Shown: positions 41,387 to 50,960, counted from the first letter of the stretch. The stretch: 64,000 nt of DNA from CAUSKK01 sp963532425 (GCA_963532425.1 CAUSKK010000004.1:83705-147704); one strand, 5' to 3'. Numbers and translations: made by a program. The notes: generated by a model not told the origin, from the sequence alone.

Positions 41387-43419
41387 GAAGCGCTTCCCCT
41401 TCTGCCGAACCGAAGCGCTTCGGGCCGAGAAGGTCATTCGAAGGGAAGCGCTTCATTTTGAAAGAACGCTTGGGTTGAAGCGCTTCCCCCATTGCCGGGC
41501 ACCCCGACCGAAGCGCTTCGCCCGGAACGATTACCCCCGCCCCAAGCCCCACCGATTGAAGCGCTTCCTGATTTCGGGCCGCAGCGTCGTGAAGCGCTTC
41601 CTTTTTTGACCACTAGCGAAGCGCTTCGGCCGCGAAACACGCCCCGGCCCCATCCCCAATCGGCACGCCCTATTTCCGGGAAGCGCTCCGGTTGGGAAAA
41701 AACAGCTGGCGGGGTGAAGCGCTTCCGGCGGCCACTGATAAAGCGCTTCAGCATTTCGCCCCGCTGGCAGTGAAGCGCTTCGGTCTGGGCAAGTCGTTCG
41801 GTTGGCAGCGCTCCCTTATTCAGCTGAAGCACTTCGGTCTAGCCCCAGTTGGAAGCGCTTTGCTTGGGTCGGGGCCAAGATTATTTCCAGCCAAAGCGCT
41901 TCCTCTGGCCGAAGCGCTTCGTTGGGAGGGACTGGCCGGGCCGGGGCTGCGTTGCTGGGCCCAGGCGCTTCGGTCTAATTGTCCAGCTCGAAGCGCTTCC
42001 TTCTTTAGACAGAAAAAATCTTCCCAGCTCGTTGCTGAGCGCATGGCCCTTTGAATTAAACCTTAAAGAAGAGCGCTTCGCCCGTCCCGAATCTCACCCC
42101 GGCGAAGCGCTTCGTTGGGAACGATTAGCCAGCCGGCCACCCGGTAAGTTGGGGCCGGAGCACCGCACCCCGGCCCCTTCCCCAATCAGCCCGCCCTTTT
42201 TGTTGGAAGCGCTTCGGGTTGAGAAAGAGCAGAGCAGTAAAAAAGGGGGAGCGCTTCGTTCCAGTCGCCCACCGGGAAGCGCTCCCCTGTTTTACGTTTG
42301 CCAAGGTCAAGCCCCCCGTCGGCTGCTGGCGAAGCGCTTCGTAGCCCCAACCCGCCGGCAATGGAGGGGAGCGCTTCGTTCCAATCACCAAGCCGGAAGC
42401 GCCTGCCTCTGAATAGCCTTTCTAGCAGGAAGCGCTTCATTCTGGAAAGCGGCTAAGTAGGCCGGGCAGAAAGTAGAGCGGTGAGCGCTTCGCCATGTCC
42501 AGCCCTGCCGGCTGAAGCCTCCTTTTCTTCACAGCAAAGAACCCGGCCAATTTCTGGAACGAGGGGAGAACGAAGCGCTCCCCCCTAAAGGGGTTCCGGA
42601 GGGAAGCGCTTCGTGTTGCGGCGCCATTGGCGGCAAAGCGCAGCACTGGGAAGGACTATCCGAGCTGGGTCAGATGAGGAAAATTTTCTGGGCGCCGGCG
42701 GGACGTTCCAGCCCGAAGCGCTTCGGCCTGATTCCCTTGTCGGAAGCGCTTCCTTGCTACCGGGACAGCGACCGAAAGGAAGCGCGGCGGCTGGAGCACT
42801 GGCCGGAAGATTATTCGGGCCGGGGCTAGCGGGCCAGCGAAGCGCTTCGGTTGGAACGATTAACCCGGCCCGCGCCGCCGCCAAAGCTCCACCGATTGAA
42901 GCGCTTCCTTCCTAATTTCGGACTGCGGCGTCGTGAAGCGCGGTGGGCCGTCCAAAATCTCCCTGGGGAAGCGCTTCGTCGTTTCGAGCGGCATTGTGGC
43001 GAAGCGCTGCGGCCGGGGTTGGCGGGCCGGCGAAGCGCTTCGCTGGGAACGATTAAGCCGGCCCCCGCTCCCGCCAAAAGCCCCGCCGATTGAAGCGCTT
43101 CCTGATTTCGGGCCGCATCGTGGTGAAGCGCTGCGGGCCGTCCAAAATCTCCCCGGGGAAGCGCTTCGTCGTTTCGAGCGGCATTGTGGCGAAGCGCTGT
43201 GGCCGGGGTTGGCGGGCCGGCCGGCACATTTCCTTCCCATCCCCCGGGGGAAGCGCTTCCTAGCCCCGACCCAGTCGTTCAGTTGGCAGCGCCTCCCCTT
43301 TGGCTACGTGAAGCGCTTCGCCCGGGAAACACGCCCCGGCCCCTTCCCCAATCGGCCCGCCCTATTTCCGGGAAGCGCGCCGGTTGGGAAAAAACAGCCG
43401 GTGGGGGCGAAGCGCTTCC
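41387..43419. repeat. Array 2 of GAAGCGCTTC palindromes with duplicated modules
   Basis: About 30 perfect copies and many variants fill 2.0 kb between two divergent genes; no supported gene lies inside. Two long modules recur. One of about 190 bases is in tandem (42839-43030 and 43032-43220), with one spacer part repeated at 41510-41600. The other, about 110 bases, occurs at 41618-41726 and 43310-43419 with over 90 percent visible identity and a diverged relative near 42165. Copies begin and end at palindromes, which suggests that recombination between palindromes spread them. Open frames here are rich in EALP, KRF and SAS peptides and are not credible proteins. Confidence 0.93.
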
Positions 43420-43487
43420 CCTTCCCCGGCTCGGGGGCGCGGGCTGGTCGTACAATGGCGGCCCGTTTGGATTTTTGAGGAGTAACC

Positions 43488-44291
43488 ATGATTCTTTCCG
43501 AGGGTCGGCCCCTGGCCCGGCCGCTGGCCTGGCGCATGTTGGATTACTGCTGGGGCCTTTTCCCGGCCCTGGCCTCGCTGCTGCTGGCGGTGGCCGGCTG
43601 GCAGTGGGTCCATGAACAGTTCGGGGTGCTGGTGCTGCCGGCGCCGGCGGCGGTGGCGGCGCGCATCGGCCAGATTCTCCGCACGGCCGCCGACCGCAGT
43701 CCGGTGCTGCTGACCCTGGCCCGGGGCAGCCTCGCCATTCTGCTGGCCATCGGCCTGGGCCTGCTGCTCGGTTTCATCGCCGGCGCCAATCGCACCCTGG
43801 CCCTGCTGTTCCGGCCGCTGGTAACGCTGCTGCTCGGCATGCCGCCCATCGTCTGGGTGGTGCTGGCGCTGATTTGGTTCGGCCAGCGTTCGGCCAGCGT
43901 CATTTTCACCGTGGTCGTGGTGGTGCTGCCGCTGGTCTTCGCCAGCGCCCAGCAGAGTTTGCAATCGGTGCCGGCGCCGCTGGAGGAGATGCTGACCGTC
44001 TACGGCGTGCCCTGGGGCCGGCGGCTGCGCTATCTCTATCTACCCCACCTGGTCCGCCAGCTGCTGCCGGCGCTGATTGTGGCCGTCGGCTCGGGCTGGA
44101 AGGTAACCATCATGGCCGAGCTGCTCGGCAGCAACGACGGCATCGGCGCCACCATTGCCAGCGGCCGGGCCATGATGGACTCGACGGAGGTGATGAGCCA
44201 GGTGGTCATCGTCGTCGTCGTCATCATGCTGGTGGAATATGGCCTGCTGGAGCCGCTGCGGCGCTTCTTCGTGGTCGAACCGAGGGCCTGA
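43488..44291 (+). CDS. ABC transporter permease (SsuC/TauC-type)
   Basis: A 267-residue permease with six likely membrane helices and the binding-protein-dependent signature EEMLTVYGVPWGRRLRYLYLPHLVRQLLPALIVAVGSGWK, the EAA loop of the sulfonate/taurine/nitrate group. A perfect AGGAG precedes the ATG. The ATPase gene begins at the next codon position with overlap. No periplasmic binding-protein gene is adjacent, so the substrate is unknown and the binding protein must be elsewhere. It is read away from palindrome array 2. Confidence 0.9.
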   Translation: MILSEGRPLARPLAWRMLDYCWGLFPALASLLLAVAGWQWVHEQFGVLVLPAPAAVAARIGQILRTAADRSPVLLTLARGSLAILLAIGLGLLLGFIAGANRTLALLFRPLVTLLLGMPPIVWVVLALIWFGQRSASVIFTVVVVVLPLVFASAQQSLQSVPAPLEEMLTVYGVPWGRRLRYLYLPHLVRQLLPALIVAVGSGWKVTIMAELLGSNDGIGATIASGRAMMDSTEVMSQVVIVVVVIMLVEYGLLEPLRRFFVVEPRA

Positions 44292-44292
44292 A

Positions 44293-44994
44293 ATGCTGTT
44301 GGAATTGAACGATGTGGCCGTGCGCCTCGGCGGCCGCAGCATCATCGAGGGGGTGTCGCTGAAGCTGGCCCCGGGCCAATGTCTGGCTTTGTCCGGGGCC
44401 TCGGGCTGTGGCAAAACCACGCTGCTGCGCGCCATTGCCGGGCTGGTGGAGGCCGACGGCCACATCGTCCAGCGCGCCCGCCGCTTTGCCTATCTCTTTC
44501 AGGAACCCCGGCTGCTGCCCTGGCTGACGGCCCGGGAGAACGTGCGCCTCGTCCGGCCCGAGGCCAGCGCTGGGGCCATCGACGAACTGCTGGCCGCCCT
44601 GGCCCTGCGCCCCGGCGACGGCGACAAATATCCGGTGGAACTGTCCGGCGGCATGCGCCAGCGGGTGGCCCTGGCCCGGGCCCTGATTGGCCAGCCGGAT
44701 TTGCTGCTGATGGACGAACCCTTTTCGGCGCTGGATACGCGGCTGCGACGCGAGCTGCAGGGGCGCATCGCCGGGCTGGTGGACAGCGGTCTGGCGGTGG
44801 TGCTGGTCAGCCACGACGCCGAGGAGGTGGTACGGCTGGCCCAGCGGGTCTACTGTCTCGGCGGCAGTCCGGCCACCGTCCAGCAGGTCATCGACCTGCC
44901 CACGCCCTACGCCGACCGCGACCTGCTCTGGCTCCAGCACCACAGCGCCCACCCGGTGCTGCAGGGCATCGAGGCGGCGGTGCTGCGCCAATGA
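44293..44994 (+). CDS. ABC transporter ATP-binding protein (SsuB/TauB-type)
   Basis: A 233-residue ATPase overlapping the permease region closely (ATG two bases after the TGA). Walker A is SGASGCGKTTLLR (about residues 37-45), signature LSGGMRQRVALARAL (about 117), Walker B LLLMDEPFSAL and the switch His in VLVSHDAEE. It energises the permease for import. The closest families move sulfonates, taurine, nitrate or pyrimidine precursors. The end overlaps the next start. Confidence 0.92.
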   Translation: MLLELNDVAVRLGGRSIIEGVSLKLAPGQCLALSGASGCGKTTLLRAIAGLVEADGHIVQRARRFAYLFQEPRLLPWLTARENVRLVRPEASAGAIDELLAALALRPGDGDKYPVELSGGMRQRVALARALIGQPDLLLMDEPFSALDTRLRRELQGRIAGLVDSGLAVVLVSHDAEEVVRLAQRVYCLGGSPATVQQVIDLPTPYADRDLLWLQHHSAHPVLQGIEAAVLRQ

Positions 44995-45563
44995 AGCGCT
45001 TCCTGCTGCTGGTGCTGCTGCTTGGCTGTGGTGGCCGTGAACCCCCGCTGCCGGCCAACCTGCAGCGCCTCGATAGCCATTTCTACCGCAGCGCCCAGCC
45101 CACCGCCGCCAACGCCGCCGCCCTGCGCCAGCTCGGCATCCGCACGGTGATTAATCTGCGCTATTTCGACCGCGACCATGACCACCGCGCCCTGGCCGGC
45201 GAGCCCCTGACGCTGCTCAATCAACCGCTGCTGACCTGGGCTATCCAACCGGCGGACATCGCCCGGGTGCTGCGCCTGATTCGGGAACGGCAGCGCTTCG
45301 GGCCCGTCCTGCTGCACTGCTACCACGGCGCCGACCGCACCGGCCTGCTGAGCGCCTACTACCGCGTCATCTACCAGGGCTGGCCGCCGGAACGGGCGCG
45401 GCGGGAAATGGTGGCCGGCGGCTTCGGCTTCCATTCCCTCTGGCGCCGGCTGCCCGAACTGCTGAACGACGACCCGGTCGCCCAGGTGCGGCGGCTGCTG
45501 GACGAGGCCCCGGCCCGGCCGCCGTTGAAATCCCCCGGAATTAACCCCCCAACCCCCCGATGA
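44991..45563 (+). CDS. Lipoprotein with dual-specificity (Cys-based) phosphatase domain
   Basis: The 190-residue protein starts MKRFLLLVLLLGCGG, a short signal with lipobox LLGC, so it is probably anchored in a membrane facing the periplasm. The catalytic P-loop is HCYHGADRTG (HCx5R), and NLRYFD with the preceding RTVINLR are typical of tyrosine/dual-specificity phosphatases. Its start codon lies within a GAAGCGCTTC palindrome (ATGAAGCGCTTC) and overlaps the ATPase stop. Substrate unknown; phospho-protein or inositol-phosphate types are possible. Confidence 0.82.
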   Translation: MKRFLLLVLLLGCGGREPPLPANLQRLDSHFYRSAQPTAANAAALRQLGIRTVINLRYFDRDHDHRALAGEPLTLLNQPLLTWAIQPADIARVLRLIRERQRFGPVLLHCYHGADRTGLLSAYYRVIYQGWPPERARREMVAGGFGFHSLWRRLPELLNDDPVAQVRRLLDEAPARPPLKSPGINPPTPR

Positions 45564-46732
45564 GCATGAATTTCCTTCCCCCCCGCACCGCCGAACATCC
45601 CTTTCGGCTTTTCTTCCCGCTGACCTGCGTTGGCCTCCTGCTGGCCATGCTGCCCTGTCTGGCACTGATTTTTGCCCCCGCCGCCGCCGGAGCCTTTCCC
45701 CTGCACTGGCACGCCTTCGCCTTTATTAATGTCTGCGCCGGCGCCGCCTTCATCGGCTTTCTCTTCACCGCCTGGCCCGCCTGGACGAAGCGCTTCCCCC
45801 TGGCCGCCCACAGCCACTATTTCCTGCTGCTGTGGACGGCCCTGGCCCTGGCCCTGCCCTGGCCCCGGCTCGCCCAGGGGCTCAGCGTTGCCCTCTGGGC
45901 CTATCTCACCGGCCTGATTAGCCTCTGGTCCTGGCGGGCGCGCAGCTACCGGCTGGTGGGCTTCACGCTGATGCTGGCCCTGCTGACGGCCCTCAACGTC
46001 GCCTATGCCTGGCGGCCCCGGGGGGTCTATCTGCATCTGCTGGTGGACGTGATGCTGATGGCGGTGGCCATGGTGAATTTCCGCGTCGGCAACGTGCTCG
46101 GTAATGAGGCTCTGGCCGTGGACGAGCCCACGCCGGACACCGGCAGCGCCGACCTGGACCGCCTGCCCACCAGCGCCCTGCGCTTCGTGCCCAGCCGGCC
46201 GGCGAAAAACAGCTTTGTGCTGCTGCTCGGCCTCCGGGTGCTGGCCGTCTGGGCCGGGGCCAGTGCCAGCGTCCAGGGCTATCTGACCCTGGCCGTGGCC
46301 GCCGCCGCCGCCGCCCGGCTCCAGGATTGGCACAGTCTCCAGCTGCTGCGCTTCCCCCCGGCCCGGGCCAACTATCTGGTGCAGCTGGCCACGGCCCTGG
46401 GCTACGGCCTGCTCGGCTACGGCCTGCTCGTCGCGCCGAGCTGGCAGAGTCCGGCCCGCCATCTGCTCGCCGTCGGGGCCATGCTGGCCATGGTGCTGCT
46501 GATTATGGCCATCGCCGGCATCCGCCACAGCGGCCTGGCCCTGCGTTTCTACCCGGATACGCGCCTGGCCCTGGCCCTGGTCTTCATCGCCGCCCTCAGC
46601 CGCAGCCTCGGGGCCCGCCACTGGCCGTCGCTGCTCACCATCTACGCCCTGCCCAGCCTCTGCCTGCTGCTGGCCTTCCTGCTCTACGGCGGCCGCTATC
46701 TCTGGATTTTCGCCCGCACCGAACCGCGCTGA
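45560..46732 (+). CDS. nnrS: NnrS family membrane protein
   Basis: A 390-residue heme-copper-associated NnrS-like protein with about 12 membrane helices. The first part (HPFRLFFPLTCVGLLLAMLPC, then FPLHWHAFAFINVCAGAAFIGFLFTAWPAWTKRF) is the family signature, with the HWHAFAF histidines likely ligands. NnrS is linked to nitric-oxide resistance in denitrifiers. The gene overlaps the phosphatase by four bases and is the fourth of one operon. It contains a perfect palindrome at 45787. Confidence 0.87.
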   Translation: MSMNFLPPRTAEHPFRLFFPLTCVGLLLAMLPCLALIFAPAAAGAFPLHWHAFAFINVCAGAAFIGFLFTAWPAWTKRFPLAAHSHYFLLLWTALALALPWPRLAQGLSVALWAYLTGLISLWSWRARSYRLVGFTLMLALLTALNVAYAWRPRGVYLHLLVDVMLMAVAMVNFRVGNVLGNEALAVDEPTPDTGSADLDRLPTSALRFVPSRPAKNSFVLLLGLRVLAVWAGASASVQGYLTLAVAAAAAARLQDWHSLQLLRFPPARANYLVQLATALGYGLLGYGLLVAPSWQSPARHLLAVGAMLAMVLLIMAIAGIRHSGLALRFYPDTRLALALVFIAALSRSLGARHWPSLLTIYALPSLCLLLAFLLYGGRYLWIFARTEPR

Positions 46733-46811
46733 TGGAGCTTTCTTCATCACCGGCGGCCGGCAAAATTCCTAAAATAATGGCTCCGATAAGCTAAACCGAG
46801 AGGAAAAAACT

Positions 46812-47750
46812 ATGTCAAAAGTTGGTGTGATTGGCGCCGGATTCGTGGGTTCCACCTCTGCCTATGCCATGATGCTGCAGGGCACCTGCAGTGAAATCGT
46901 CCTGATTGATATGGACGAGAAACGCGCCGTGGCCGAGGCGGCCGACATCGCCCACGGCACCCCGCTGGCCTACGGCACCCGGGTGGTGGCCGGTGGCTAT
47001 GGCGATTTGAAGGGCGCCAGCGTCGTGGTCATCAGCGCCGGTTCCAACCAGAAACCCGGTGAATCACGCCTCGACCTGCTGGCCCGCAATGCCGCCATCT
47101 TTGCCACCATCGTGCCGCAGATTGTGGCCGTGGCGCCGGAGGCGGTGGTGGTTATCGCCTCCAACCCGGTGGACATCATGACCGCCGTAACCAAGGCCCT
47201 GCACCCGCACCCGGAACGGGTTCTCGGCTCCGGCACCATTCTGGACAGCGCCCGCTTCCGCCAGCTGGTGGCCGAGAAGGCCCAGGTCAGCGCCAAGCAC
47301 GTGAACGCCTATGTGGTCGGTGAGCACGGCGATTCCTCGGTTTGCTGCTGGTCAAGCACCATCATCGGCGGCCTCCAGGTGGACACCTATATGAAGGAGC
47401 GCGGTTTTAGCTGGACCGACGCCGACAAGAAAAACATCGAAAGCAGCGTACGCGGCGCCGCCGGGGCCATCATCGCCGGCAAGAAGGCCACCTACTACGG
47501 CATCGGCGTGGGCGTGGCCAAGATTGTGGAAATGATTCTGGGCGACCGGCGCGGCGTCTACACCGTCGCCACCACCAGCCTGGTGGACGATGTCTGCCTG
47601 TCCCTGCCCTGTGTCATCGGCGCCGGCGGCGTCCAGGCCCGGCTGATGTCCCAGCTCAACCACGACGAAACCATCGCCCTGGCGCGCAGTGCGGAGATTC
47701 TGCTCAATGCCCAGGAGGGCGTCCTCAAGGACGGCAAGCTGATTATCTAA
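46812..47750 (+). CDS. ldh: L-lactate dehydrogenase
   Basis: A 312-residue NAD-dependent LDH. The Rossmann motif is GVIGAGFVGSTSAYAM, the acidic NAD ribose-binding residue follows in VLIDMDEKRA, R and D of the catalytic set appear in the QKPGESRLDLL loop (about residue 83-91) and the active His in GEHGDSS. The Gln in the substrate loop NQKPGE favours lactate over malate. It reduces pyruvate at the end of glycolysis. AGAGG precedes the ATG and a strong terminator follows. Confidence 0.94.
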   Translation: MSKVGVIGAGFVGSTSAYAMMLQGTCSEIVLIDMDEKRAVAEAADIAHGTPLAYGTRVVAGGYGDLKGASVVVISAGSNQKPGESRLDLLARNAAIFATIVPQIVAVAPEAVVVIASNPVDIMTAVTKALHPHPERVLGSGTILDSARFRQLVAEKAQVSAKHVNAYVVGEHGDSSVCCWSSTIIGGLQVDTYMKERGFSWTDADKKNIESSVRGAAGAIIAGKKATYYGIGVGVAKIVEMILGDRRGVYTVATTSLVDDVCLSLPCVIGAGGVQARLMSQLNHDETIALARSAEILLNAQEGVLKDGKLII

Positions 47751-47770
47751 GCGGCCCTCCTCTGCCCCCC

Positions 47771-47797
47771 AAGGCCAGCCTCGTGCTGGCCTTTTTT
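47771..47797 (+). terminator. Terminator of the lactate dehydrogenase gene
   Basis: AAGGCCAGC / GCTGGCCTT arms with a five-base loop and a T6 run form a classic intrinsic terminator 20 bases after the stop. Confidence 0.92.
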
Positions 47798-47843
47798 CGT
47801 GCCGGAAAACGCTTTACCGGCGCCGGCGTCTGTATCGGACTAA

Positions 47844-47872
47844 TTGACCATTTACAATTTTTTTGCTATGTT
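47844..47872 (+). promoter_or_regulatory. Sigma-70-like promoter of the SPFH/NfeD operon
   Basis: TTGACC (47844-47849), a 17-base AT-rich spacer and TATGTT (47867-47872) match the consensus closely. It lies 48 bases before the SPFH start. Confidence 0.7.
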
Positions 47873-47920
47873 TAACCGGCCATTAAAAAGTTTTTATCCA
47901 CCCATATAAGGAGTTTTTCC

Positions 47921-48841
47921 ATGTCTTCCACCGCCATTTTCTTCCTCATTCTGGTTGCCGCCGTGGTCTGGTTTATCTTCCGGGCCGTGCAAATCGTGCC
48001 CCAGGGGACGGAACGCACCGTGCTGCGCCTCGGCCGCTACCATCGCACCCTGGACGCCGGCTTTCACTTCCTCGTGCCCATCTACGAGAGCGCCGACCGC
48101 ATCGTCAATATGAAAGAAATCGTCCTCGATGTGCCCCAGCAGGAGGTCATCACCAAGGACAACGCCCAGGTTACCGTCGATGGCATCGTCTTCTACCAAA
48201 TCGTCAATTCGGCCAAGGCCTGCTATTCGGTTGATAACGTGGAGCTGGCCGTCACCAATCTGGCCACCACCAACCTGCGCACCGTGGCCGGTGCCATGAC
48301 CCTGGACGATTTGCAGTCCCAGCGCAGCACCATCAACAGCCATCTGCTGGAGGTCATCGACGACGCCACCGACCCCTGGGGCGTGAAGGTTACCCGGGTG
48401 GAAATCAAGGACATTACTCCGCCCCAGGATTTGGTGGATGCCATGGCCCGGCAAAAAAAGGCCGAACAGATTAAGCGCGCCCAGATTCTGGAGGCCGAGG
48501 GCCAGCGCCAGGCGGAAATTCTGCGGGCCGAGGGTCTGAAGCAGGCCCAGGTGCTGGAGGCCGAGGGCCGCAAGGAATCGGCCTTCCTGGAGGCCGAGGC
48601 CCGGGAGCGTCAGGCCGAGGCCGAGGCCCGTGCCACCCAGCTGGTTTCCGAGGCCCTGCAGCAGGGCAACAGCCAGGCCATTCAGTATTTCGTGGCCCAG
48701 GAGTATGTGAAGGCGCTGGGTAAATTCGCCGAGAGCGGCCAGCAGAAAACCCTGTTCCTGCCGCTGGACGCCACCGGTGTGATGGGGGCCCTCGGCGGCA
48801 TCGGCGAACTGTTCAAAGACATTCAGGCGAAAAAATCCTAG
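47921..48841 (+). CDS. SPFH/Band-7 membrane-associated protein (QmcA/stomatin type)
   Basis: A 306-residue protein with one N-terminal membrane helix (TAIFFLILVAAVVWFIFRAV), the Band-7 domain (VPQGTERTVLRLGRYHRTLDAGFHFLVP, then EVITKDNAQVTVDGIVFYQI) and a long charged helix (AEGQRQAEILRAEGLKQAQ) that makes oligomers. It resembles QmcA and slipins. The next gene is NfeD, the regular partner, after nine bases. The pair is thought to stabilise membranes and proteases such as FtsH. Confidence 0.9.
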   Translation: MSSTAIFFLILVAAVVWFIFRAVQIVPQGTERTVLRLGRYHRTLDAGFHFLVPIYESADRIVNMKEIVLDVPQQEVITKDNAQVTVDGIVFYQIVNSAKACYSVDNVELAVTNLATTNLRTVAGAMTLDDLQSQRSTINSHLLEVIDDATDPWGVKVTRVEIKDITPPQDLVDAMARQKKAEQIKRAQILEAEGQRQAEILRAEGLKQAQVLEAEGRKESAFLEAEARERQAEAEARATQLVSEALQQGNSQAIQYFVAQEYVKALGKFAESGQQKTLFLPLDATGVMGALGGIGELFKDIQAKKS

Positions 48842-48850
48842 GAGGGCCCC

Positions 48851-49291
48851 ATGAACGAAGCCGTTTGGTACTGGCTGATTGCCGCCGCCACCCTGGTGCT
48901 CTTTGAGATGCTGTCGCCCACCTTCTTCGCCCTGCTGCTCGGTCTGGCGGCGCTGGTGGTGGCGGCGCTGGTGGCCCTGCTCAATCTGAGCTGGCAGGCC
49001 CAGCTGCTGATTTTCAGCGGCCTGGCCCTGGTGAACCTGTTCTTCTGGGTCAAAATTGCCCGCCACTGGCGGCGCAGCAACCGCCAGGCCAATAAATTGA
49101 ACCAGCGCAGCGCCCACTATCTCGGCCGCCGGCTGGAACTGGCCGAGGCCCTGCGCCACCATCAGGGCAAGATTCAAATCGGCGACACCCTCTGGAAGGT
49201 GCAGTTCAGCGAAGAGGAACTGCCGGCTCGCCAGCTGGTGGAAGTGGTCGATGTGCAGGATAACTGCCTGATTATTCGGCCGGTCTTCTAA
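48851..49291 (+). CDS. NfeD family membrane protein
   Basis: A 146-residue NfeD-short protein with two or three hydrophobic segments (WYWLIAAATLVLFEMLSPTFFALLLGLAALVVAALVALL and LLIFSGLALVNLFFW) and an OB-fold C-terminus (LEL...IGDTLWKVQFSEEELPARQLVEVVDV). It works with the SPFH protein upstream. A terminator built on the host palindrome follows. Confidence 0.88.
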   Translation: MNEAVWYWLIAAATLVLFEMLSPTFFALLLGLAALVVAALVALLNLSWQAQLLIFSGLALVNLFFWVKIARHWRRSNRQANKLNQRSAHYLGRRLELAEALRHHQGKIQIGDTLWKVQFSEEELPARQLVEVVDVQDNCLIIRPVF

Positions 49292-49301
49292 ACGCCCAAC
49301 A

Positions 49302-49327
49302 AAGCGCTTCCTCCGGAGGCGCTTTTT
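49302..49327 (+). terminator. Terminator made from a palindrome variant
   Basis: AAGCGCTTCCTCC pairs with GGAGGCGCTT and a T5 run follows. The left arm is a variant of the GAAGCGCTTC repeat, so the repeat has apparently been used to build a hairpin. Confidence 0.75.
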
Positions 49328-49364
49328 GCTATAAGGGCCTTTTCACTTTGACAGAGGATTTTTC

Positions 49365-50885
49365 ATGAAACGATTACTCTTGCTGGCCCTCGGCCTCGCC
49401 AGCGCCAGCGTCCCGGCCATCACCACCTACAGCGAGGGCCTGACCCGCTCCAGCCAGGCACAGCACTGGCAGCAGCTGCGCCCGCCCCAGCTCAGCGATT
49501 TCGGCTATGAGAACCCCTTCCCACCGGAGCTGGCCCGGGTCGGCACCGATTACAACAACGACCTGAGCTTCACCCCGGCGGCCGAACCGCGCGTGCTCCA
49601 CTTTGATGCCGACGGCCGGCTACGGTCCGAGCCCCAGAAGGACGGCTATTTCCGCAAAATCCTCGGCACCACCGCCGAGGGCCAGACCGTGGCCCAGGAT
49701 TTCTATCAGGACAGCGAAAAGCCCCAGACGGCACCGTTTATCCTCAATCCCGGCCACGAGGAGGACTTTGAGGAAACCTGCATCAACGGCCGCAACATCT
49801 GGTTCAACCGGGACGGCAGCGTCAGCCAAATTGCCCTGGTGCCCGAGGGTAAACGCCAGGGCTGGGGCCTGATGGTCAAGGACGGCCACTATTTTGTCGC
49901 CGCCCGGGACGGCGACCTGCTGCGCCTCAACGACCAGGGCCAGCCGGTGCTGCTGCTGACGGCGGAGCGGGTCATTCTCTTCTACAACGACGGCAGCGCC
50001 ATGAGCCGCAAGGACTGGGGCAACAAGCAGGTTTACAACTGGAACGCCGCCGGCCGCAGCGTCGACCGCGATGAGCTCGACGAGGAAATCCTGGATTTAC
50101 GCCTGAATCAGCTCAGCGAAACCCTGGCCTTCATCGAGGAAAAAACCGGGCTGGAGGCGGCCGCCCAGGCCGTGGCCGAGGCCGAACCCAGCACCGACAG
50201 CAAGGCCAAGGTGCCGATGGCGGAGCTGCTGACCCTGAAACTGCTGCAGGTGGATTTGAAGCTGCCGGCCGCCGTGCGCCAGCCGGCCAGTGCCCATTTT
50301 GACAACGACCTGAAATTCACCCCGGCCGCCAAGGAAATCACCTATTACTTCGATGCCAACGGCGAGCCGGTCGGCGGCCCCCGGGAGGGCGGCTATTTCC
50401 GCAAAATCCTCGGCACCACCGCCGAGGGCCAGACCGTGGTCCAGGATTTCTATCAGGACAGCGGCACGCCCCAGACGGCGCCCTTCCTGCTGCGGCCGGG
50501 CTATGAGCACAACTTCGCCGCCGAGGGCAACGACGGCCGAATCATTTGGTACGAAAAGGACGGTTCGATTAGTTCGCTGTCCCACTACCGCGACGGTAAG
50601 GCCCAGGGCTGGGAATTTAATTTCCACGAGGGCCGCCTCTATGCGCTCTTCCGCGCCAATCCGGCGGACCAAACCTTCGCCCTGCTGGTGCTGGACGAGG
50701 AGGAAAAACCGCAGGTGCTGCTGCTTGGCTCCAGCGAGGAGGAGTTCGGCCCGCGCATCGCCGCCTTCTACGACCTGGACGGCCGGCCCCGGCGCCCCCA
50801 GGACGCCGACACCGCCACCCGGGAGCTGGGCCAACAGCGGGCCCAGACGGCGCTGGAGTGGTTCCGCAAGCAATTTCTGGAGTGA
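49365..50885 (+). CDS. Exported protein with two repeated beta domains, function unknown
   Basis: A 506-residue protein with a signal peptide (MKRLLLLALGLASASVPA). Two copies of a domain of about 110-120 residues lie around residues 64-175 and 309-420. Each starts with NDLxFTPAA, contains GYFRKILGTTAEGQTV and PQTAPF, then NxGRxIWxxxDGS and ends near QGW. The copies are 249 codons apart, and part of the DNA is almost identical (about 49644-49731 and 50391-50479). A helix-rich linker (about 215-290) separates them. No enzymatic motif or homologue is recognised. It may bind a ligand or surface partner in the periplasm or outside. Confidence 0.6.
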   Translation: MKRLLLLALGLASASVPAITTYSEGLTRSSQAQHWQQLRPPQLSDFGYENPFPPELARVGTDYNNDLSFTPAAEPRVLHFDADGRLRSEPQKDGYFRKILGTTAEGQTVAQDFYQDSEKPQTAPFILNPGHEEDFEETCINGRNIWFNRDGSVSQIALVPEGKRQGWGLMVKDGHYFVAARDGDLLRLNDQGQPVLLLTAERVILFYNDGSAMSRKDWGNKQVYNWNAAGRSVDRDELDEEILDLRLNQLSETLAFIEEKTGLEAAAQAVAEAEPSTDSKAKVPMAELLTLKLLQVDLKLPAAVRQPASAHFDNDLKFTPAAKEITYYFDANGEPVGGPREGGYFRKILGTTAEGQTVVQDFYQDSGTPQTAPFLLRPGYEHNFAAEGNDGRIIWYEKDGSISSLSHYRDGKAQGWEFNFHEGRLYALFRANPADQTFALLVLDEEEKPQVLLLGSSEEEFGPRIAAFYDLDGRPRRPQDADTATRELGQQRAQTALEWFRKQFLE

Positions 50886-50960
50886 GCCCCCGCCGCCGGG
50901 GGCCCCGGCTTGCCACCCGGTGCCGGTGCTCGGCACCTAGTGCCTAGTGCCAATAAACCC

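Noticed and set aside
45371..46750. A 459-residue Gln/Gly-rich frame antisense to nnrS
   Set aside because: Composition is that of a GC-rich antisense shadow; nnrS on the plus strand has the family signature.
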